Source: JBCBTJ01 sp964597685
GTDB lineage: Bacteria; Pseudomonadota; Alphaproteobacteria; Caulobacterales; Hyphomonadaceae
Direction of reading: 5' to 3'
NCBI GenBank assembly: GCA_964597685.1
Contig: CAZQZC010000006.1
Location: 1 to 33,384, forward strand
Length of the DNA: 33,384 nucleotides
Shown: positions 1 to 6,531 of the stretch, piece after piece
Numbering within the stretch: the first letter of the stretch is position 1
Layout: each line of letters starts with the position of its first letter
Notes under the pieces: generated by a model
Seen by the model: the letters and a program-made list of their open reading frames with translations, nothing else
What the model was told of the DNA's origin: nothing
Databases searched by the model: none
Made by a program: the position numbers and the translations under genes

Positions 1-45
1 AAGGAGCGCGCCCCGTCTATAACGAATATTCAGACTGATGCGAGC

Positions 46-699
46 TTAGCGAGCCATGCGCGCGATGCGTTGAACTTCCGCCTCGACCCTCGACTCCACG
101 ATGGACGGCAGATTGGTGTCCAACCAATCCTTGATCATCGGTTTGAGGAGTTCGCGCACAAGGCCTTCGATCGTGTTTTCGCCGCCGAACTCCATTTTCG
201 AGATCAGCTTGCCAAGGGCGGACGCTGCCGCGTCGGCGGTGTTTTCCTCGGTCAGAACGGTGTCTTGGTACTTGGCGCTCACAGCCATGTCGGCCTCCGG
301 TGGGGATTGTTGCGGTTCAAAATGTTCGGATTGGCGGAAGTTTGCCGCGTCTGGCTGGGCGGAATTGGGCTCTGGCTCTGCTACGGCGATCGCAGGCTCG
401 CTCCAATCGTCCTCAATGGACGCTTCATCCGGTCCAGTGTCGACCGGCCATTCGTCTTCGAGCGGGTCGAGCTCAGGAAGATCGATCGCCATCTCATCGG
501 TCGTTTGGGCCGCGTCTTGAACTTCTGGAGGCCCCGGCTCGGCTGGCATCGGTTCGCCGACGCGACCAGCAGGTCCGAAGTCCTGGGTGACAACCTCACC
601 GCCGCCAGTTGCCCCCTGTTCGCCGTCCTCGGATATAATTTTTCGAATGGAGGCGAGGATTTCCTCCATCGTTGGTTCTCGCTGCGCTTGATCAGCCAT
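46..699 (-). CDS. popZ: PopZ-like polar organising protein (DUF2497 family)
   Basis: A 217-residue protein with the two-ended layout of the DUF2497/PopZ family. Residues 8-27 form a short conserved helix (EPTMEEILASIRKII) followed by an acidic stretch. Residues about 30-150 are a long acidic, proline-rich linker. The last 55 residues are a helical oligomerisation region containing LVRELLKPMIKDWLDTNLP. In Caulobacter, PopZ forms a polar matrix that tethers ParB-bound origins and recruits cell-cycle factors; that role is known for the family and inferred here. It lies downstream of tolC and the PCMT-like gene on the same strand, the usual alphaproteobacterial order, with valS expected beyond base 1. 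The ATG at 699 has only a weak GGGG upstream. Whether it is a true PopZ orthologue or only a DUF2497 relative needs alignment. Confidence 0.85.
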   Translation of the reverse strand: MADQAQREPTMEEILASIRKIISEDGEQGATGGGEVVTQDFGPAGRVGEPMPAEPGPPEVQDAAQTTDEMAIDLPELDPLEDEWPVDTGPDEASIEDDWSEPAIAVAEPEPNSAQPDAANFRQSEHFEPQQSPPEADMAVSAKYQDTVLTEENTADAAASALGKLISKMEFGGENTIEGLVRELLKPMIKDWLDTNLPSIVESRVEAEVQRIARMAR

Positions 700-796
700 G
701 TTCAGCCCCGTTGCCGTTGGCGATTCGTCAATCGTTAACTTACGGCTACGGGGACAGGGTTAACAGCGCCTTACGGCGGAGGCTGTGGATCGCGCG

Positions 797-2080
797 CTAA
801 AACCCTGTCAGATCGGCCCGCACGGCGCCCGCGACTTCCAAGACGTTGTAAGCCGCAACGTAGGCGTCGCGCTCGGCCTGAACCAAAGCAAGGCGCGCTT
901 CGAGAAGCTCCTGCTCCTGGTCCAACGTATCCAGCGTCGTACGCACGCCCACCGCCAATTCTTCAACGGCGCCTTCGAACGCCATTTCGGCAGCCGTGAC
1001 GCGGCGCTCGGACGCCAGAATTTGGCGAAGCGACGCGATATGCTGGTACCAGGCGCTCGCCATCTGCGCCCGCACCTGGCGGTCGAGCAGCGCCACTTGC
1101 TGCCGCGCAGCCTCCCGGCTCAGCTTGGCGGCGCGCACCTGGCTGCGCAGCACCCCGCCCTCGTAGAACGGAACCGTAGCCTGGGCGACAACCTGAAGAT
1201 TGGTGTTTCGAACTTGCCCCTCGAAAAACGTTTCCTCCAGAGACGCGGTGCCGATAATTTGGACCTGCGGCAATAAAGCGCTTTCCGCCCCGGTCACAGC
1301 TTCCTTCGCCGAAATCTCGTCAAGCCGCGCGGCGACGATGTCGGGATTGTTTTCAAGCGCGACCTCGGTGGCTTCCTCGATCGTCGCCGGCAATTGCGGT
1401 GCGGGCGGAACGGGCGCGAGCTCTCCTGGCGGGGCTCCGACGACAAATGCGTAAACGGCGCGGCTGGCTTCAAGCTGCGCCTCAGCGGCGGCGAGATCGG
1501 CTAACGCCGTCTCCAGGCGCGCTTCGGCTTGCGCAACGTCTGTCCGCGTGACCTCGCCCACCTCGAAACGGGCCGTGGCGGCTTCGACCTGCTCAGTCAG
1601 AAGTTCGATACTCGTTTTCTGAATGCGAACGGCCTCGCTGTCAGCCTGCACGTCGACATAGGCTGTGACGGCTTGCAGGACGATATCCTGTTGAACCCCG
1701 TCGAGCCGCGCATCCTCGGCGCCGACCCCGGCGCGCGCCTGACGAATACCTGAACCGATTGCGCCGCTGGTGAAGACGGGCTGAACCGCAGTCGCCTGCG
1801 CGTTCGCGATGCCTTGATCGCCGAAGGTGGGGGCGAAAACGACCGATGTCTCAATCGCTCGGAAACCGTAACTCCCGCTGAGGTCGACCGTTGGGCGTCG
1901 CGCGCCCCTGGCCTGCTTCAACTGCTCTCGCGCGATCTCGGCGCCTGTGCGTTGGGCGTTTACCTGCGGGTTGGTGCGAAAAGCCGCCTGCACCGCGTCA
2001 AGCAACGTCTCCGCCTGCGCCGGTCCGGATATCGCCGTCAAGCTGACCATCGCGCCAATGATGCAATGCCGTCGTGTCAT
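797..2080 (-). CDS. tolC: TolC family outer membrane efflux/secretion channel protein
   Basis: A 427-residue TolC-type protein, normal for the family. An N-terminal signal peptide ending in GPAQA is followed by LLDAVQAAFRTNPQVNAQR, the usual start of the first outer membrane efflux protein repeat. Long alpha-helical, Ala/Glu/Gln-rich segments and the second repeat (ATEVALENNPDIVAARL) follow. TolC trimers form the outer-membrane duct for type I secretion and RND/MFS efflux. The start was set at the ATG at 2080 rather than the codon at 2140, because GGGGAGG sits directly before 2080 and the signal peptide then begins with MTRRHC. It follows the PCMT-like gene and precedes popZ on the same strand. 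No inner-membrane or adaptor partner is present, so the exported substrate is unknown. Confidence 0.95.
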   Translation of the reverse strand: MTRRHCIIGAMVSLTAISGPAQAETLLDAVQAAFRTNPQVNAQRTGAEIAREQLKQARGARRPTVDLSGSYGFRAIETSVVFAPTFGDQGIANAQATAVQPVFTSGAIGSGIRQARAGVGAEDARLDGVQQDIVLQAVTAYVDVQADSEAVRIQKTSIELLTEQVEAATARFEVGEVTRTDVAQAEARLETALADLAAAEAQLEASRAVYAFVVGAPPGELAPVPPAPQLPATIEEATEVALENNPDIVAARLDEISAKEAVTGAESALLPQVQIIGTASLEETFFEGQVRNTNLQVVAQATVPFYEGGVLRSQVRAAKLSREAARQQVALLDRQVRAQMASAWYQHIASLRQILASERRVTAAEMAFEGAVEELAVGVRTTLDTLDQEQELLEARLALVQAERDAYVAAYNVLEVAGAVRADLTGF

Positions 2081-2180
2081 TTGAACCTCCCCAATGCAAC
2101 TCATCTGCGGTGTACCGCGAAGCCCAACGCCCGTGAACACTGTTCACTGTTTTCCGGCTCAATGAAATTGAGAAGTGTGG

Positions 2181-2834
2181 CTAAAAAGAGAATCCGGCCG
2201 CAGCGTCGAACGCATCAAATTTCGGCGGCATGGCGTCAAAGACCGTCCGCGCGCTCACAACGCCGCCGGTTTTGGTATGGATCTGCGCCCGGCCGAGGTC
2301 GGCATCCGCCTGCACGACAACCGCAAGACGACCGCCGTCGGCGAGCTGATCCACCCAAGCCGGCGGGATGGTTTCGACCATGCCGTTTACGAAAATAATG
2401 TCGAACGGCGCCTGGTCGGACAATCCATCGAACAGGTCCCCTTCGACGAACACCGCACGGTCCAGTCCGAGCTCAGCGATCCGTTCGGTTGCGGCGTCCG
2501 CCAAGTTGGAGGCGTCTTCGAGACCGATCGCCGTCTCTACCAATCGACTAAACACAGCCGTCTCGTAGCCTGCGCCTGCGCCAATGATCAGCGCGATATC
2601 GGAAGGCTTCGGCTCCGCCGCTTTGACGAGCTTGGCGAAATCGCGCGGCGTCCACAAAGACCGCCCCGGCGACGTCTCGATCTCGGATTCCGAATAGGCT
2701 AGCAACGCCTTGGATTTGGGCGTGAAAGGTTCGCGCGGCGTTTCCAAAAAGGCGTCGACAATGTCTGGGGATGTCACGTCATTCGGCCGAATTTGGCTAT
2801 CGACCATCGTGCGGCGCGCCGCTGCAAAATCCAT
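2181..2834 (-). CDS. Protein-L-isoaspartate O-methyltransferase-like protein
   Basis: 217 residues with a PCMT-type Rossmann methyltransferase fold. The SAM loop ALIIGAGAGYET is at residues 81-92, and further strands end in DIIFVNGMVE and GRLAVVVQ. The N-terminal MVDSQIRPNDV block is typical of the short alphaproteobacterial PCMT-like proteins encoded before tolC. Where genuine isoaspartyl methyltransferases carry a TISQP-like substrate segment, this protein reads ETSPGRSLWTPRD. The repair activity may therefore be lost or changed and the true substrate is unknown. A GGAG lies 7 bases before the ATG. The order with tolC and popZ is conserved in alphaproteobacteria, which suggests co-transcription. 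Confidence 0.85.
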   Translation of the reverse strand: MDFAAARRTMVDSQIRPNDVTSPDIVDAFLETPREPFTPKSKALLAYSESEIETSPGRSLWTPRDFAKLVKAAEPKPSDIALIIGAGAGYETAVFSRLVETAIGLEDASNLADAATERIAELGLDRAVFVEGDLFDGLSDQAPFDIIFVNGMVETIPPAWVDQLADGGRLAVVVQADADLGRAQIHTKTGGVVSARTVFDAMPPKFDAFDAAAGFSF

Positions 2835-2910
2835 TGATCGTCTCCGCTCGTCTCGGCTTGGCCCCTAGCAAGCGTCGAGGCTGCGCACAATCGCGCCATC
2901 TGCGACGCGA

Positions 2911-2939
2911 TTGCCACACGGGCGGTCGCCTGCTATTGC
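2911..2939 (+). promoter_or_regulatory. Candidate promoter of tRNA-Cys
   Basis: TTGCCAC (2911-2917) and GCTATTGC (2932-2939) are separated by 14 bases. They resemble the Caulobacter housekeeping consensus TTGACGS-N10-14-GCTANAWC and lie about 20 bases before the mature tRNA. The match is partial (GCTA is exact), so this is a prediction only. Confidence 0.4.
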
Positions 2940-2959
2940 GCCGGTCCTGCACTGGACAA

Positions 2960-3033
2960 GGCCCTGTGGCGGAGTGGTGACGCAGAGGACTGCAAATCCT
3001 TGTACCCCGGTTCGATTCCGGGCGGGGCCTCCA
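2960..3033 (+). tRNA. tRNA-Cys (anticodon GCA)
   Basis: 74 bases fold as a full cloverleaf. The acceptor stem is GGCCCTG with CGGGGCC (one G-U pair). The anticodon loop CTGCAAA is closed by GGA/TCC, which gives anticodon GCA. The T arm is CCCGG-TTCGATT-CCGGG. The discriminator base is T and the CCA end is encoded at 3031-3033. Confidence 0.97.
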
Positions 3034-3055
3034 AATCTCTCCGATCGCTCGACGG

Positions 3056-3071
3056 TTAACGCGCAATTAAC
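3056..3071 (+). promoter_or_regulatory. CtrA binding box (TTAA-N7-TTAAC)
   Basis: TTAA at 3056-3059 and TTAAC at 3067-3071 are separated by exactly 7 bases, an exact match to the consensus bound by the alphaproteobacterial cell-cycle regulator CtrA. A GATTC (GANTC, CcrM-type methylation site) follows at 3082-3086. The box lies between tRNA-Cys and a strong terminator, so the only nearby plus-strand targets are a possible small RNA and tRNA-Asn. Binding is inferred from the motif only. Confidence 0.5.
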
Positions 3072-3094
3072 CAAATCAAGAGATTCGATAACCT

Positions 3095-3166
3095 GTCTTC
3101 CTTGCTTAGGAGACACCCACCATCACCCAACGCCTTGGCGGGAGATTTTGTCTCCCGCCTTTTTTT
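3095..3166 (+). ncRNA. Candidate small RNA ending in a strong intrinsic terminator
   Basis: About 70 bases between the CtrA box/GANTC site and a perfect terminator. The 5' half is C/T-rich (CTTCCTTGC, CACCCACCATCACCC) and would be single-stranded, a composition seen in alphaproteobacterial trans-acting small RNAs that pair with ribosome-binding sites. I see no convincing reading frame. The transcription start is not defined, since no clear -10 is visible. The alternative is that this is only the trailer and terminator of tRNA-Cys. I do not recognise it as a known family. Confidence 0.3.
3137..3166 (+). terminator. Rho-independent terminator
   Basis: A perfect 9-bp stem (GGCGGGAGA at 3137-3145, TCTCCCGCC at 3151-3159) with a 5-base loop is followed by seven T (3160-3166). 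It ends transcription from tRNA-Cys and/or a small RNA before tRNA-Asn. Confidence 0.9.
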
Positions 3167-3185
3167 GTGGCGTGAAAGAAGGGCT

Positions 3186-3213
3186 TTGACAGAGCGCGGC
3201 GTTTTGGTAGGAC
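3186..3213 (+). promoter_or_regulatory. Candidate promoter of tRNA-Asn
   Basis: TTGACAG (3186-3192), then 13 bases, then GGTAGGAC (3206-3213). This fits the Caulobacter consensus TTGACGS-N10-14-GCTANAWC with two mismatches in the -10 region. It starts about 20 bases after the terminator and would give a short leader before the tRNA. Confidence 0.45.
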
Positions 3214-3230
3214 CACGCCTTCGCTTGTGG

Positions 3231-3306
3231 TCCGCGATAGCTCAGTTGGTAGAGCAGGCGGCTGTTAACCGCCCGGTCGTAGGTTCGAGTCCTACTCGCG
3301 GAGCCA
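3231..3306 (+). tRNA. tRNA-Asn (anticodon GTT)
   Basis: 76 bases with acceptor stem TCCGCGA/TCGCGGA, a normal D arm (GCTCAGTTGGTAGAGC), anticodon loop CTGTTAA with anticodon GTT, T arm GTAGG-TTCGAGT-CCTAC, discriminator G and an encoded CCA at 3304-3306. Confidence 0.97.
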
Positions 3307-3507
3307 CGATTCGTATCCGGTCATTCCGTCCAAACGTCGGCCGCGGACCTTATCGAGCGGCCTCCGCCCAAAGCGTCATCCCCACCGATTACCATCCGAG
3401 ACATCGCTCTCAGGAGCATGACGTCGCAAGGGCCGGTTCCGTGCTCAACGAGTGGTTAATGGCGGCGGCGAAAAAACCTGCAGCCGTTTTCGATATCGCA
3501 AGATCAT

Positions 3508-3523
3508 TGTGACAAACATCACG
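3508..3523. promoter_or_regulatory. CRP/FNR-family-like palindrome upstream of the acidic secreted protein
   Basis: TGTGA-N6-TCACG differs at one position from the CRP-type operator TGTGA-N6-TCACA. It is centred about 78 bases before the start codon at 3594, a distance compatible with activation or repression. The rest of 3307-3593 (287 bases) holds no recognisable gene. Confidence 0.4.
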
Positions 3524-3571
3524 GCAAGCGTAGTCCAGCAGGGCGCGCAGGAGCCGGCGTAGACCGGAAAA

Positions 3572-3588
3572 GAGTCTGATCTGGAGTC
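3572..3588. promoter_or_regulatory. Paired GAGTC (CcrM/GcrA-type) sites
   Basis: Two GAGTC pentamers (3572-3576 and 3584-3588) lie 12 bases apart, directly before the ATG at 3594. GANTC is the site methylated by the alphaproteobacterial cell-cycle methyltransferase CcrM and read by GcrA at some promoters. Two this close is more than expected by chance, but no -10/-35 is clear. The second overlaps the GGAG that could serve as the ribosome-binding site. Confidence 0.35.
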
Positions 3589-3593
3589 AAAAA

Positions 3594-4397
3594 ATGAAAT
3601 TGCGCAAAACTCTCTTGGCGGGCGTCGCGCTCGCCATGATGACGGGTGTTCCTGCACAGGCGTCCATCATCGACAATCCCAGCTTTCGTGTCCTCGGTCT
3701 CGTGATCGTTTGGGGTGCGGACGCCTCCGGAAACGCCCCGATTGTCTCTGACTTTGTTGTCGGCGTCGGCACGGGCGGTACGGATCTGATCGCCGACGAC
3801 GTCCACACGGTCGTCACCGGAAGCCTCGCCCCGACCCTCGACGCCGCCGCCAACAGCGGCAACGCGTTTGAAGTCACCGGCGCGGTGACCAATGGCGGTG
3901 CGACACCCGTCGACGCCAACGGCTTCCTTGACGCCGCGGGCTCGTTCGACGCGTTCGAAATCGACGACAACACCGACGTGACGCTCAATGATCTCGTTTA
4001 TGAGTCGAGCTTCTTTGTCGCTTCGAACACCGCGTACGACATCAACGCGACGGTTACGAGCAAAGTTGAAACCGGTGACCTGACGCTCTCCGACATTGCG
4101 TTCGGTCTGACGGCGACGACGACGCCAGGCGCAGAAGGCATTGCTTTCGGCGCGAACGCGACGGCTCCGGGCGCAGCTGCTTTCGGCTCGGTGCCCGCGA
4201 CGCTCGCCGGCCTCGACGGAAGCGTTGTCCCCGTGGTCGACAATGCGCCGCAAACGGCCAGTGCGCCGGGCAGCATCGCCAGCCAGTCGGTCCGTTACGA
4301 CGCGACCTACACGCTCGGCGGCGCAACCGGTTACGACCTCTCGGAAGGCGCCGGCGAAGTGTCCGCTGTCGTCGAGTACACGGTCTTCGTTCCGTAA
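3594..4397 (+). CDS. Acidic, cysteine-free secreted protein of unknown function
   Basis: 267 residues. A clear Sec signal peptide (MKLRKTLLAG, hydrophobic core, AQA at 21-23) predicts cleavage before S24. The mature part contains about 29 Asp/Glu, only three Lys/Arg and no cysteine. It is rich in Ala, Gly, Thr and Val with alternating hydrophobic residues, which suggests a beta-sandwich or extended beta fold. The C-terminus EYTVFVP is a hydrophobic beta-strand, loosely like the last strand of some pilins and surface proteins; this resemblance is weak. I do not recognise the family. It stands alone, with a 287-base upstream region carrying a CRP-like site and two GAGTC sites, and a strong terminator directly after it. 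This suggests a separately controlled, possibly abundant periplasmic, outer-membrane or extracellular protein. Confidence 0.8.
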   Translation: MKLRKTLLAGVALAMMTGVPAQASIIDNPSFRVLGLVIVWGADASGNAPIVSDFVVGVGTGGTDLIADDVHTVVTGSLAPTLDAAANSGNAFEVTGAVTNGGATPVDANGFLDAAGSFDAFEIDDNTDVTLNDLVYESSFFVASNTAYDINATVTSKVETGDLTLSDIAFGLTATTTPGAEGIAFGANATAPGAAAFGSVPATLAGLDGSVVPVVDNAPQTASAPGSIASQSVRYDATYTLGGATGYDLSEGAGEVSAVVEYTVFVP

Positions 4398-4425
4398 GAC
4401 CCGGCAATCATCGTTATCTGCTCTT

Positions 4426-4455
4426 CGCCCGGCCTTTGCGCCGGGCGATTTTTTT
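4426..4455 (+). terminator. Rho-independent terminator of the secreted-protein gene
   Basis: An 8-bp stem (CGCCCGGC at 4426-4433, GCCGGGCG at 4440-4447) with a 6-base loop is followed by A and seven T (4449-4455). It begins about 30 bases after the stop codon. The TTG at 4436 that would extend the next gene lies inside this hairpin and is therefore unlikely to be its start. Confidence 0.9.
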
Positions 4456-4516
4456 GTGCGTAGGATGTGCGGCTGCCGGCGTGGCGCCCGGGTCGAACAG
4501 GTTTATAAGTGCCCAT

Positions 4517-5272
4517 ATGAAGCGATGGTTGCGCTCCGGCCCGCTAAGCGCCCTGCTCGGCTGGGCGATCTGGGCGTATATGGCTCTTTGCGGAAGGACC
4601 ATCCGCTGGCGCATACTGGGCGTCGACGCGGCAAAAGCGATCTTCGCAGCGGGAAGTCCGGTCATCTTCGCTGCCTGGCATTCTCAAATCCTGTTACTCC
4701 CAGCCGGGTGGACCCGTCAGATCCGGCATTGGCCAGGCTTGCCGGGACCGCGGGCGATGATGATCTCTTTGTCGGCCGACGGCGAACCCGTCGCCGCCGC
4801 AATCCGTCATCTAGGCCTCGACGCAATTCGCGGATCGGCTCGAAACAAACGGAAGGGCAAAGACAAGGGCGGACAGGCGGCCCTCTCGGCCGCGCTCGGC
4901 GCGCTTCGGGCCGGCGGCGCGCTCTGCGTGACGCCGGACGGACCGCGCGGCCCCGCCCAACGCGCCGGTCGAGGGGCGGCGCTCATGGCGAAGCGCGCCG
5001 GCGCTGTGATTATCCCTTACGCCTTGGCCGCCCGCCCGGCCGCCCGCCTCAACACGTGGGACCGTTTTCTCGTCCCAGCGCCGTTCGGCAAGGGTGCAAT
5101 CGTCTTTGGCGATCCAATAGACGGCGCGTCGGCGACAGATGTCGAAGCGATTGGCGACGCCCTGCAACACGCGCTCGACCATGCGAATGATCGGGCGGAG
5201 GAGTTGATGTCTCCCCGAACAATTTCCGCGCGCCCACGTGCGGCTCCGTCAGGAAAGGAGACCGCGCCCTGA
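4517..5272 (+). CDS. Lysophospholipid acyltransferase family protein (DUF374)
   Basis: 251 residues with the DUF374 acyltransferase layout. There is an N-terminal hydrophobic helix. AAWHSQILLLP carries the likely catalytic His (H55). Further on are ISLSADGE, the TPDGPRGP block at 139-146, and RAGAVIIPYALA. DUF374 proteins are commonly encoded beside waaA and are thought to act in the cell envelope on lipid A or lipid A-like acceptors; the substrate is not established. The ATG at 4517 was chosen because the in-frame TTG at 4436 lies in the preceding terminator. Its ribosome-binding site is poor. It is the first gene of a four-gene operon with waaA, lpxK and an LpxL-type gene, and its 3' end carries the AGGAAAGGAG that probably serves waaA. 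Confidence 0.9.
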   Translation: MKRWLRSGPLSALLGWAIWAYMALCGRTIRWRILGVDAAKAIFAAGSPVIFAAWHSQILLLPAGWTRQIRHWPGLPGPRAMMISLSADGEPVAAAIRHLGLDAIRGSARNKRKGKDKGGQAALSAALGALRAGGALCVTPDGPRGPAQRAGRGAALMAKRAGAVIIPYALAARPAARLNTWDRFLVPAPFGKGAIVFGDPIDGASATDVEAIGDALQHALDHANDRAEELMSPRTISARPRAAPSGKETAP

Positions 5273-5280
5273 CGTCCGGA

Positions 5281-6531
5281 TTGCACTTGTATCGTGCGGC
5301 GACGACCGCTCTATCGCCGGCCGCCGGCTTGGCGCTGCGGCTGCGGGCTGTTTCCGGAAAAGAGGAAGCCAGACGGCTGCACGAACGCCATGCGCGCAAT
5401 TTGCCGGAGCGACCGGACGGCCGCCTCGTCTGGCTGCATGGGGCCAGCGTTGGCGAGGCGAATGTCCTCTTGGCCGTCGCTGAAGCGCTTCGTGCGACGC
5501 AGCCGGACTTGGCGTTTTTATTTACAACCCAAACTTTGACCTCGGCCGACTTGATCGCAAACCGCCTGCCGAACCGCGCTCATCATATCATGGCGCCCAT
5601 CGATACGCCGCGAACGGCCAAGCGCTTTATGGATTGGGCTGCGCCAGACCTGGCCGTCTTCGCAGAGGGCGAGATCTGGCCAAATCTGATCCTGTCCGCG
5701 AAGTCGCGCGGTGTTCGCCTCGCTTTGGTGAATGCGCGCATGACAGACAAATCCATGGCCGGCTGGTCGGATTGGCCGAAAACGGCCCAACGCGTGTTCG
5801 GCGCCTTTGATACGATAATCGCAGCCGACCCGCGCACGCGGGACGGATTGTCTAAGATTATTGGTCGAGATCTCCCAGCGCCGGGGAACTTAAAAGCCTC
5901 CCTCCCCCCGCCTCCGGTCGACGAGGGCATGCTGAATGCGACATCACGTGCGTTCTGGGGACGGCGGGTCTTATTGGCGGCGTCCACCCACAAAGGCGAG
6001 GAAGCCGGCGTTTTAGACTTGTTCGCCGATCTGCGCGCCGATCACGAAGACCTCGCCCTGATAATTGCGCCGCGCCATCCAGAGCGCGCGGAAGCCATCG
6101 CCGAACTCACAGGTGCGCGGGGCTATCCGTCGGCGCGCCGAAGCCTGAAAGAAAACGCAAGCGCCGCCGATGTTTACATCGCAGACACAATCGGAGAAAT
6201 GGGCCTTTGGTACAGCCTTGCTGACGCGGTTTACCTTGGCGGCGGCGACGCGCCTGGCGTCGGAGGGCACAATCCGTTCGAACCCGCGCAACTGGGGGCG
6301 CGCGTTGTATCCGGCCCCCATGTGCAGAACTTTGAAGACACGTTCGCACGATTGGCCGAGATCGGCGCGGCGGTGATCGCGGAAACGCCTCTTCAAGCCA
6401 CCGAATTTTTAGCGGCCGACCTCGCGGGTGAAACGCCGACGATCGACCGGAACCGGCTGCGCGCTTTGGCCGACGCGCCCATGGCGAAAACGATCGACGC
6501 CTTGACCGCGCTTCTGGACAACGAGGCATGA
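5281..6531 (+). CDS. waaA: 3-deoxy-D-manno-octulosonic acid (Kdo) transferase
   Basis: 416 residues of a GT30-type Kdo transferase, which transfers Kdo from CMP-Kdo to lipid IVA at the inner membrane. The N-terminal domain has WLHGASVGEA, where E59 corresponds to the catalytic base, and FAEGEIWPN. The C-terminal domain has LLAASTHKGEE, IIAPRHPER and GGHNPFEPAQLGARVVSGPHV, the CMP-Kdo binding side. Coordinates use the first conventional start, TTG at 5281. That start lacks a well-placed ribosome-binding site, and a CTG at 5269 in the same frame fits better (see findings). The stop overlaps the lpxK start as ATGA at 6528-6531, so the two are translationally coupled. Confidence 0.97.
   Translation: MHLYRAATTALSPAAGLALRLRAVSGKEEARRLHERHARNLPERPDGRLVWLHGASVGEANVLLAVAEALRATQPDLAFLFTTQTLTSADLIANRLPNRAHHIMAPIDTPRTAKRFMDWAAPDLAVFAEGEIWPNLILSAKSRGVRLALVNARMTDKSMAGWSDWPKTAQRVFGAFDTIIAADPRTRDGLSKIIGRDLPAPGNLKASLPPPPVDEGMLNATSRAFWGRRVLLAASTHKGEEAGVLDLFADLRADHEDLALIIAPRHPERAEAIAELTGARGYPSARRSLKENASAADVYIADTIGEMGLWYSLADAVYLGGGDAPGVGGHNPFEPAQLGARVVSGPHVQNFEDTFARLAEIGAAVIAETPLQATEFLAADLAGETPTIDRNRLRALADAPMAKTIDALTALLDNEA

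Noticed and set aside
735..764. Two TTAAC motifs upstream of popZ as a CtrA box
   Set aside because: They are separated by about 21 bases rather than 7, and each is part of a palindromic GTTAAC; this is not a proper CtrA site.
3519..4253. Minus-strand open frame of 244 codons opposite the secreted protein
   Set aside because: Arg-rich composition without motifs. The opposite strand has a signal peptide, regulatory sites and a terminator, so that is the real gene.
4436..4516. N-terminal extension of the DUF374 acyltransferase from a TTG at 4436
   Set aside because: The codon lies within the loop of a strong terminator and the added residues do not fit the family; the ATG at 4517 gives a normal N-terminus.
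4141..5190. Plus-strand 349-codon frame spanning the end of the secreted protein and the acyltransferase
   Set aside because: It crosses a strong terminator, is extremely Arg/Ser-rich and overlaps two well-supported genes in another frame.
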